NCBI GenBank assembly: GCA_023953615.1
Contig: JAMLJH010000001.1
Location: forward strand, 259,362-323,361
Length of the DNA: 64,000 nucleotides
Direction of reading: 5' to 3'
From: Verrucomicrobiia bacterium
Lineage (GTDB): Bacteria > Verrucomicrobiota > Verrucomicrobiia > Limisphaerales > JADLHS01
The notes beneath the pieces were generated by a model. The model saw only the letters and a program-made list of their open reading frames with translations, did not search any database and had not been told where the DNA came from. Position numbers and translations under genes: made by a program. Positions 62,001 to 64,000 of this stretch are shown here, piece by piece; the first letter of the stretch is position 1; the number at the start of each line of letters is the position of its first letter.

Positions 62001-63057
62001 CCACGGAGCCAGCTGCGGGTAGAGTCAACGCCGCTACGCTGGGGGGTACGGCATCCGCAATGTTGAGCGTCAGAAAATATTGAGCCAGGAGATCGCGGTT
62101 CGTCTGCGTGCTGACACTCATAAAGTAGTCGCCTGGATTGGTTACCACGTAATTAAAGCCGGTGTTCGTGGATAATACAGCCTCAAGTCCACGGTGAAGC
62201 GTCAAGGTAATGTTGCTGGCGGACAGCGGACTGTATGGGCCGGCAACCAAGCTGGCCGCGATCGTGTTACCCGGGGCCAGAGCGCCCAGATTGTAAAAAT
62301 CACCGCTCGTATCGTCGCCGGTCAACGCCCCCGCCACCCGCAATTGGAAATTACCCGCCTGCATTTCCATGGTGAATTCATTGGCTTGCGCCATGGAGTT
62401 ATTGGGTTCCATTTCCAACTTGGGACCACGCGCCAGGTCAACCCGCAAGCGGTATTCCGAAGCCTGGTTATCCGAAAAGACCTGCACCAAATACGTGCCC
62501 GGTGTGGACAACAACACATCATGGAACTCGGCAATTCCAGTCGCCGGGCCATTGATGCTGGTCACCGTTTGGCTGGCCGCATTCAACAGCCGTAGTTTCG
62601 GCCGCGAGTTCCCGATGGCCGTTTCGATGCGTACCGTCAATCGGTCGCCGGTTTCAGCTTCCAAAGACCAGTTCTGCCCCTGTGCCACGCCGACGCCATT
62701 AAAGTTGTTTGTCAACGCCGCCACGAAAAATCCGCTCGCCGCAGGCGCTTCAACCAGTTCAAGCGGTGCGGTCGGTTGCGCGTGACCACGCCCGGCACAG
62801 AACATCCCAAGCAGCAGCGCCGCCGCCAGCGCGGTTCGGCGGAGGAACCAAAGCCGTTGCCTCGCGGCAATAACGCCAGCGCTCAACCGGGAGAGCCGTA
62901 ACGATCCACTGGTTGACGACACCAGACTGGAAGCATCGGCGGATCCGCGCTGCATGCTGGAGAAATGGGTGGTGTTCATTTTCATATCGTTGCTCATGCT
63001 TAACTGTCTGATTTGCTGGAGAGAATTGCATAGCGCCGCCCGCTGCGACAACAACAT
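44014..63057 (-). CDS. Giant secreted repeat protein (6,347 aa): FG-GAP/VCBS propellers, CARDB, Calx-beta, Ig-like domains
   Basis: One uninterrupted 19-kb gene. A signal-like segment (RRTALAAALLLGMFCAGRGHA) ends near residue 95 after a long leader; ATG 62997 is an alternative start. Order, in residues: pre-peptidase-like domains and SbsA-type Ig (100-460); three near-identical units (467-959, 1195-1706, 1940-2451), each with seven NGDG-type calcium-loop blades plus a pre-peptidase-like domain, separated by Ig-like parts (FSEDL/FSEEL); CARDB domains (about 2950-3150 and again about 3500-3850); bacterial-repeat and fibronectin-like domains (about 3170-3530); Calx-beta repeats (about 3870-4320); carboxypeptidase-regulatory-like part (about 4740-4850); a poly-Gly tract (4990-5020); cadherin-like Ig (about 5800-5980); and two C-terminal repeats with CSSCVLEES/CASCVLEET. 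It probably acts as a calcium-dependent surface adhesin or filament. It diverges from an S8 protease gene. Confidence 0.88.
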   Translation of the reverse strand: MLLSQRAALCNSLQQIRQLSMSNDMKMNTTHFSSMQRGSADASSLVSSTSGSLRLSRLSAGVIAARQRLWFLRRTALAAALLLGMFCAGRGHAQPTAPLELVEAPAASGFFVAALTNNFNGVGVAQGQNWSLEAETGDRLTVRIETAIGNSRPKLRLLNAASQTVTSINGPATGIAEFHDVLLSTPGTYLVQVFSDNQASEYRLRVDLARGPKLEMEPNNSMAQANEFTMEMQAGNFQLRVAGALTGDDTSGDFYNLGALAPGNTIAASLVAGPYSPLSASNITLTLHRGLEAVLSTNTGFNYVVTNPGDYFMSVSTQTNRDLLAQYFLTLNIADAVPPSVAALTLPAAGSVASNIINGFTVTFSEPMQAVSVNQLANYSLRGAGPDGWLDTEDDVLYPLLPPNYSLGTNATFMLVAGPLQPDNYRFTIAATVTDRAGNPLTPALAHDFTVVKWGDFVFENRENGEAEGATGLGLAESGGWSGSYRVGGSFGVGNNPYAVVAGHLNGDGHVDLAVANSGSGTVSVLLGDGAGGFAVATNYGVGSSPRALALGDVNGDGALDLVVANYSSGTVSVLLGDGVGGFGAAVHHSVGNNPRSVRLGDLNGDGVLDVVVGNYNAGVVTVRLGVGDGTFAAATTYATGAGVSAVALGTMNGDGHLDVVVANETAGTVSVLLGAGDGSLVGVTNLVAGNPRGVALGDVNGDGRMDVVTINRGNNTLGVWYGDGGGGFGARTEYGAGSSDPYEVVLSDVNGDGALDAVVASHGNSRVGVLLNDGSGQYGGAANYAVNGYPISVVAVDVDGDGGPELVTANYYGTSVTVLRPYGATALVEDLVGSGVRHGYGRGNLSDSGDVDYWSFDGMAGERLLVGSETPGHLGGSGLSYVIYRPDGVQLSSFTAGSNGTGQSGALTLPVSGRYTVRVSYNYGYWGEYRLRVSVAPGWWQLESENNNTVAQANVPNFQPTVTNQWVQLLGYIRAGDVGDVFALSHAPLGRTEPVLTLPEGTEVRLTLTQPNSSPLEPILEIVNSGNTVVASAAAGATNLTHVVQENTAGNYYARIRGSAGTDGLLSQYFLRIEEVITPDTTAPQIVGDSLPTEGSSVANVLDRFTLQFSEELAPATVNVESAYELRNAGPDGVFDTADDLLYSVAVAPVYANGTNASYVVTDGPLQEGLYRLTVSPSLQDLSLNPLPTAYVRTFGVTNLLGYVFENGGNDVVEGATGLGLAESGGWSGSSRVGGSFGVGNNPYAVVAGHLNGDGHVDLAVANSGSGTVSVLLGDGAGGFAVATNYGVGSSPQALALGDVNGDGALDLVVANYSSGTVSVLLGDGVGGFGAAVHHSVGNNPRSVRLGDLNGDGVLDVVVGNYNAGVVTVRLGVGDGTFAAATTYATGAGVSAVALGTMNGDGHLDVVVANETAGTVSVLLGAGDGSLVGVTNLVAGNPRGVALGDVNGDGRMDVVTINRGNNTLGVWYGDGGGGFGARTEYGAGSSDPYEVVLSDVNGDGALDAVVASHGNSRVGVLLNDGSGQYGGAANYAVNGYPISVVAVDVDGDGGPELVTANYYGTSVTVLRPYGATALVEDLVGSGVRHGYGRGNLSDSGDVDYWSFDGMAGERLLVGSETPGHLGGSGLSYVIYRPDGVQLSSFTAGSNGTGQSGALTLPVSGRYTVRVSYNYGYWGEYRLRVSVAPGWWQLESENNNTVAQANVPNFQWAGNTLEAQLLGYIRYGDPADVFQLRNLPRNSQTHLPDLPEGTEIHLNLEQPLRSPLLGTLQILSSTGSVLAGGTEGETNLVYTVVAEGPHYVQITGATASVGLEALYFLNVKLQVPEDVEPPQIVADTLPGEANVTTDVVDRFQLTFSKDMKAATVNVPTNYELRGAGPDGTFDTGDDRIYQLTISPVYVLGSNANYLITNGPLQTDAYRFKALTGLEDTSGNALSTPYERYFGVTNLLGYVFENGGNDVVEGATGLGLAESGGWSGSYRGGGSFGVGNNPYAVVAGHLNGDGHVDLAVANSGSGTVSVLLGDGAGGFAVATNYGVGSSPRALALGDVNGDGALDLVVANYSSGTVSVLLGDGVGGFGAAVHHSVGNNPRSVRLGDLNGDGVLDVVVGNYNAGVVTVRLGVGDGTFAAATTYATGAGVSAVALGTVNGDGHLDVVVANETAGTVSVLLGAGDGSLVGVTNLVAGNPRGVALGDVNGDGRMDVVTINRGNNTLGVWYGDGGGGFGARTEYGAGSSDPYEVVLSDVNGDGALDAVVASHGNSRVGVLLNDGSGQYGGAANYAVNGYPISVVAVDVDGDGGPELVTANYYGTSVTVLRPYGATALVEDLVGSGVRHGYGRGNLSDSGDVDYWSFDGMAGERLLVGSETPGHLGGSGLSYVIYRPDGVQLSSFTAGSNGTGQSGALTLPVSGRYTVRVSYNYGYWGEYRLRVSVAPGWWQLESENNNTVAQANVPNFQWAGNALEAQLLGYIRYGDPADVFALGNLTPASEIAVVLNRPSQSNLEALLAILDPNGNVVAASAAGATNLLYTIPAAASGAYYARIQASAGEAGLLAQYFLTLSITDVVRPFITTASLSSEGSTNTAFLSGFTLEFSEDLLPASANDALNYDLRATGPDGFFDTSDDILWPLTTSPNYTSGLTAAYVLSTPLLPGAYRFTATTNIQDRSGNALIAWSRQFSIEALSGLEVEKEPNDVVGTATLLNLSSSQPNLISGGGRGYLRNGSDVDFWQFEAEAGDTLILAAQNPGDPGSSGLSYTLYRPNGQVLSNLTTENNGQLQTTPVVLETNGLYAVRVSTWYSWFSEYRFRISLYRNGQAVEIEPNNNIATANGLTFTVPPDAPNSRTASVGGYVKTSADLDYFNLGTIAAGQTVFLRTRQPGSSPLIGVVSLYDASGAYVTKFSGRPDDSVGEMRIEQTGTYYAAVRSRANSAGLMSEYLLDVIVAPTEEVAFPNLQVTDLTILTPLTGLQSGDPFSYTYTVANVGSLATQVGTWFDRVTLSLNPVSGLGDFEMSLRSHVGVLQPGQSYTVTNTTQLPNGVSGSYYLVAACDYTDTVNEFLFEDDNETASEMPFVIELAPYPDLAVENLQVTGPDASQNYAVTWQTANRGDGATANFKERLLVQHQTSATTLLDQRFTNVGPFTVGASVSHQVSFAATLPGTYLVEVKADPDQEIFEHDGTSPQAAKVNNTASSTFSIIASYQLTLGAIPPQAGFLTGAGTYLAGSSVTVTATPNTTQAPYYFANWLENGLVRSASASYTFTLLSDVNLLAVFALPTYTVNVSNQPPTAGSVLGAGTFTWGTTNTLTAIPAFGYQFSHWTDGDSWATATNHVGNNPILSAVVTSNRFVRAHYQEANLTHVVTTATSPEGLAAVSGAGAYTNGQLVQITAPMAVTNTPPDYYAFNRFTLNGVLYTNVNSFNKLLATTDPTNLNWVAHYDFIDRTPPVISGIAVVPAAGTAQVTWVTDKPASSRVDYGLTASYGKTASSVLLRTNHSIWLSGLDVSTLHHFRVRSTDAAGNETVGSDQVFTTLAPADLVAGAVAVPATAQSGTLIPMTLVVSNAGPGVASGPWQNAVLVAPTSDGSAAQTLGVFSLNPPGGLAPSTSLVVTQNVIVPPLGAGTHYFGVSLDSGGQVEEVTKTNNVAFAASPLSIVAVDLQVAALAAPAVGQFGQNVSVSLVISNAGAATATATWADGLYLSTASNSLAGAVLLASPTALTVPLAPGARYTNELDLTLPHTAGSVPGEYFIVAFVDRQNAIAESDESNNLRAQAITLTLPPRPDLQVSLLSAPSTALPGEPVVVQWITTNSGAATAAGAWSETLFLATNATATGNLIELVTVTRPGGLAPGASVSHTQSVVIPVTGPAGNFWFAAMTDSREQLLEATEANNFGVATNQTSVPATLQLQLSATQVVEGASQPIVGTVTRNGGRTTPLTVTLLHGRPDKLTTPSQVTIPAGSASATFNIISLRDGIADGDQLVGLQATATGYAEGNANLVVVDVDLPRLTIQFSTNQVTKGGTVAATLSREAGTNQSVEVSFSASVASRLMLPLTLTIPAGQYSAPFAALAIDNTFIEAAQSVTATATATGYQSGSAEITILDGRWPTLTLDIVPPVFAEGAGPQAAQATLTRWPVSPRPLVVDLESSNTNAVQVPHRVTIPANETNITFNVAAVDNSLVDGEKAVTVKSWFLASATNTRLGEGVPANLTVTDDDGPTLSVSFNRSVVTEGQTPAAVGTVTRNTGTQTSLVVQLVSSDLAELTVPPTVTIPAGASSAEFNVASVDDGVTDGNKPVTVTASAAGFTSGSGQITVTDVNLPDLVIGSITAPLSATTETYVSLGWQLLNQGTVAMPSNSVVQRIWLSTNQLIGPHNVLVGQAGFNGPLPAGTAIGQSLSVRLPQAAGSYWVIVQADAMDGAVELDENNNYRISSAPMVVAPAYDAVVQTSLEAAPAGTPVPLSGSAFQPGQPGNKIPFALVNIPIRVRGTTRIIAALTDAAGNFSTTWQPLPSEAGFYEIAASHPGVSNPATQDSFYLLGMKATPSQPAVRLSEGSSVANVLQIQNLADVPLTDLTVAVSNVPANLVVGASLETNYLAGEASLALHYEMSATDASFTTGTLALRITSAEGAVLEIPVRVTIDPLVPRLVAYPGSLVGGMKRGDQRIVSFQIVNTGGLESGPLTISLPPIAWMSLASPNPLPTLAPGQTNTVTLQLNPPEDLPLQMHNGNLAINGTGTGLSVPFSFRALSEAKGTLQVIAADEFTYYSEGEPPLTNATVRVRDAVSHQVVTNGVTGGDGQFWLPEIMEGYYDVELDAEQHNGYRGTVFVEAGITNEVRAFLSYQAVRYTWTVERIEIEDRYRITIETTFETVVPAPVVTLDPPLLDVSDLTVVGQTKQVNVKFENHGLIAADDVKWNFSSHPFYSIEPLITDLGRIPAKSSLTIPVTLRRVADFDSPAALPGGAVNGQSLVTAQAGIPCNIRGDASWGFECGNFRIGGGTAIAVTGVVGDCGGGGGGGGGGGGWGGWGGGGGGGGGGGSVNSSYSSPSISFKFGCDPKCLILTALGCIPGPIGCFASGYSCGDGLGSSGVTLGTVADCAVGAAGCLIPGAGLPSCLYSLVRCVTSAGAGSGGAGAANQMTRVYSSDGVIGQSGADDLMDHYKEGVRAMLDAFNELTGAPDGVWFNPAADTATGDWYARFQAAAVAGSDGDRSVTAAERTSLLTGVLPPGVPLAELNRFLDRWNRTLDMIDQGISRPADAPPGANLDFIDMVVLKEKMILAGQYHSEAVAAGFTDPINAIVETARFRSEAESGGVCARVKIKLDQEAVLSREAFKATLEVDNGTAGAIEGIAITVRVTDGQGNDRNELFGIDAPELSGLADVVGGGVVAGGAKGTASWVLVPTVDAAPLEPTEYFVSGEFRYSLNGVVVTMPLSPVAITVNPTARLTLDYFHERDVFSDDPFTDIVEPSIPYNLAIMVQNKGAGEAKNFRITSAQPEIVENEKGLLIDFQIIASEVQGQNLTPSLTVDFGTIPAGGIGVGRWLFTSTLQGLFIDYSATFEHLDSHGNPRTSLIDEVRIHKMNRLVEVAGQHAFLVNDIPNLRDFPDTLWLSDGSSNHVEVITNGVVVGTLSPQNLQVQLNAVLPSGWGYLRIPDPANGQYRLASVMRSDGVVLSLNNAWVTDRTFRGQGTRPIRENILHLLDAASTGSYTLTYELVDQTDATPPVSSVAALPPQSKTAFSVQWSGQDTGSGIASYDIYFSEDGAPFQRWLGGATAGAALFQGELGKAYAFYSIATDRAGNREAAPAVPQAQTTIAFSNQPPVLAPIADRIVDAGQTLSLTLAATDPDEDAISFLLGSGTPSGVVLNPISGALTWVTSPTQGGTTNAITVVARDSGLPQMTTTQTFLVVVKAVNHAPVLAPIANVTIPEGRLLTFTNVVSDVDLPFQQLTFSLGPNAPAGASITPQDGVFSWRPDETQGGTNYWITIIVTDNGTPVLTATQSFAVDVLKALPSFSVELGSVAVLSNGTGGIALTLHSRADVTSLRLVLGLQGLLPDASSSTRLTNFTLSGLSSEIGATSLTVLPSNRVEILLGAQPGGLLHGDFTLGQLNFTVQPAPNSAVVALVGESLTGERQSGLPGDGAVRSGRVFVVGAEPILETQRDSNNQLELVLYAIPNRNYLIERTSNLSQPADWVADDLITPTGLRTVLPARPTAAGAEFFRAMEWGGLRIRSAGANVLVEWPMGCSSCVLEESSELGAGAHWTPVATPPSEVEGHYQVILPATGARRFLRLALPTADPTALSIQVNGTNVVVEWALACASCVLEETAELGASATWIPVAVTPAIVNGRYQVILPATGANRFLRLTTP
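55704..57237 (-). repeat. Propeller module, copy 3 (protein residues about 1940-2451)
   Basis: About 1.53 kb, over 98% identical by eye to the copies at 57939-59472 and 60180-61657. Differences seen include GTC/GTT-to-ATG in one blade (GTVNGDG versus GTMNGDG) and a few silent changes. The upstream linker up to about 55660 is also similar to copy 2. Confidence 0.95.
57939..59472 (-). repeat. Propeller module, copy 2 (protein residues about 1195-1706)
   Basis: Offset 2,235 bases from copy 3. It has private changes SSPQALAL (R to Q) and GGWSGSSRVG (Y to S); otherwise nearly identical to the others. Confidence 0.95.
60180..61657 (-). repeat. Propeller module, copy 1 (protein residues about 467-959)
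   Basis: Offset 2,241 bases from copy 2. Identity ends sharply at about 61657, where the preceding segment NGEAEGATGLG replaces NDVVEGATGLG. Both edges are abrupt. Confidence 0.95.
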
Positions 63058-63262
63058 CTCCCACGGTAAATATCTTCCGAGTGAACTGATCCCTTAAGCG
63101 ACCCTGCGACACCAAGTCCGCTAGTTGGTGATCATATCGCCACACTGCATTGCGTATGTCAAGCATCTGCTCCCCCCGGAAAATTACCGATTACCGGATG
63201 ATTACCGGGTTGCTCCGGAGCTCCGGCGCTGGCAGGCTTTTCATCAACAAAAATCTCGGATT

Positions 63263-64000
63263 GTGAACTGGTTTTTTTTTGTCTGTTTTTTCGTGATATC
63301 GAGTGCGTCCGTTGGGGCGGCCAACAGCGCGGCTCGTAATCAACAATTGCTGCTGATGCCGCGGAGCGAAACCGCCAGGTCTGCGCTGCAGGAGTTGCAC
63401 GCGACTCACCTGGCTCGCGTGATTCGATCCTTCCCGGCGCTGGGCCAGCTTCAAGTGGTTCGCGTGCGTGACGGAGACAATGTTGCCGATGCGATTACCC
63501 GTTATGAAGCGAGCGGCTTGGTGGCGTTTGCGGAACCCGATTACGCGGTGTCCGCCGCCGCCACTCTCCCCAGCGATCCGTACTTTCAAAACGGCACCCA
63601 GTGGTGGCTGAACAATTATGGCCAAAATGGCGGTGTCCCGGGCGCCGATCTAAACGCTCCGCAAGCGTGGGATGCGTCCCGCTCCGCCAGTAACGTCATT
63701 GTCGCCATCATTGACAGTGGCATCCGTTATACCCACGAAGACCTGATGGAAAACCTTTGGACCGCTCCGGGCGATGGCAGTCACGGTTTCAACGCTCTGG
63801 ACCTTTCCAATGATCCGTGGGACGACAACGGTCACGGCACGCATCTGGCCGGAATTATTGGCGCGGCAACCGATAACGCCCGTGGCGGCGCCGGCCTGGC
63901 TTGGCGGGTGCAAATCATGGCGGGTAAATTCCTTGATAGCGCGGCGAACGGCTTTACTTCGGATGCGCTGACCTGCATTGAATTTGCGCTGACCAACGGC
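63263..64000 (+). CDS. Subtilisin-family (S8) serine protease, 3' end outside window
   Basis: The first 246 residues of a secreted protease. GTG 63263 gives a signal peptide (MNWFFFVCFFVISSASVGA). An I9/fervidolysin-like propeptide follows (about 30-100, LQELHATHLARVIRSFPALGQLQVVRV; EASGLVAFAEPDY). The catalytic domain begins with DPYFQNGTQWWLNN. D151 in VAIIDSGI and H191 in DDNGHGTHLAGIIG are two of the triad residues; the serine lies beyond the window. It is divergent from the giant gene over 205 bases, so the two may share regulation. It could process that protein or be an unrelated exported protease. Base composition is like its neighbours. Confidence 0.9.
   Translation, partial: MNWFFFVCFFVISSASVGAANSAARNQQLLLMPRSETARSALQELHATHLARVIRSFPALGQLQVVRVRDGDNVADAITRYEASGLVAFAEPDYAVSAAATLPSDPYFQNGTQWWLNNYGQNGGVPGADLNAPQAWDASRSASNVIVAIIDSGIRYTHEDLMENLWTAPGDGSHGFNALDLSNDPWDDNGHGTHLAGIIGAATDNARGGAGLAWRVQIMAGKFLDSAANGFTSDALTCIEFALTNG

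Overview
The window looks like chromosomal DNA of a Verrucomicrobiota bacterium, most likely of the Pedosphaera/Limisphaerales type. No rRNA or marker phylogeny is available, so this is inferred from gene content. That content includes a Tat-exported Gfo/Idh/MocA oxidoreductase, a Tat-exported GH116 enzyme, a PEP-CTERM protein, a pseudopilin-like protein starting with the [20 protein letters not shown] class of leader, a DUF4623-type protein, an ECF sigma factor with a membrane and coiled-coil tail, and several very large secreted repeat proteins ending in an FYRL/FRL-type C-terminal module.

Layout. 0-18.4 kb is a secretome and polysaccharide region: Gfo/Idh/MocA oxidoreductase, GH116 glycosidase, beta-helix protein, esterase, DUF4623 protein, an N-terminally truncated anchor-L protein, a PEP-CTERM protein and a GH71/99-like glycosidase. 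A 95-bp direct repeat brackets the anchor-L/PEP-CTERM pair. 18.5-18.7 kb holds two adjacent tRNAs, Thr(CGT) and Val(TAC). 18.7-27.4 kb is regulatory and housekeeping: a receiver-metallo-beta-lactamase fusion, a Sel1-repeat protein, an FCY1-like cytosine deaminase, a pseudopilin-like protein, and a hybrid histidine kinase coupled by ATGA to a REC-HPt-REC regulator. 27.3-29.3 kb is a compact operon HIT-phoH-ybeY.

29.3-31.0 kb is a decayed polymorphic-toxin island (leader remnant, glycine-rich RHS-type pre-toxin, frame-split toxin tail, presumed immunity gene). It sits between a complete HIT gene and a second, broken copy of the HIT 5' end. 31.0-43 kb carries an ABC-2 permease, an ECF sigma factor, a REP-associated transposase with nested hairpin ends, purD, a methyltransferase, a HEAT-like secreted protein, purM (with an in-frame heptanucleotide repeat), a LysM protein, dtd, a zinc-ribbon protein and a broken HNH gene. 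43.1-44.0 kb is a gene-free island of hairpins and coding remnants.

44.0-63.1 kb is a single 6,347-residue secreted protein gene. It contains three near-identical ~1.5-kb modules, each encoding a predicted seven-bladed FG-GAP/VCBS propeller, followed by CARDB, Calx-beta and Ig-like domains. A partial subtilisin-family protease gene diverges from it and runs off the end of the window.

How the parts fit. The secreted enzymes suggest use of complex glycans. The giant protein and the divergent S8 protease could form a surface adhesion/processing unit, but this is inference from position only. The most unusual items are the giant gene with its homogenised propeller modules, the split toxin island with duplicated HIT ends, and the nested compensatory hairpins around the transposase. 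No CRISPR array, prophage or complete defence system was seen.
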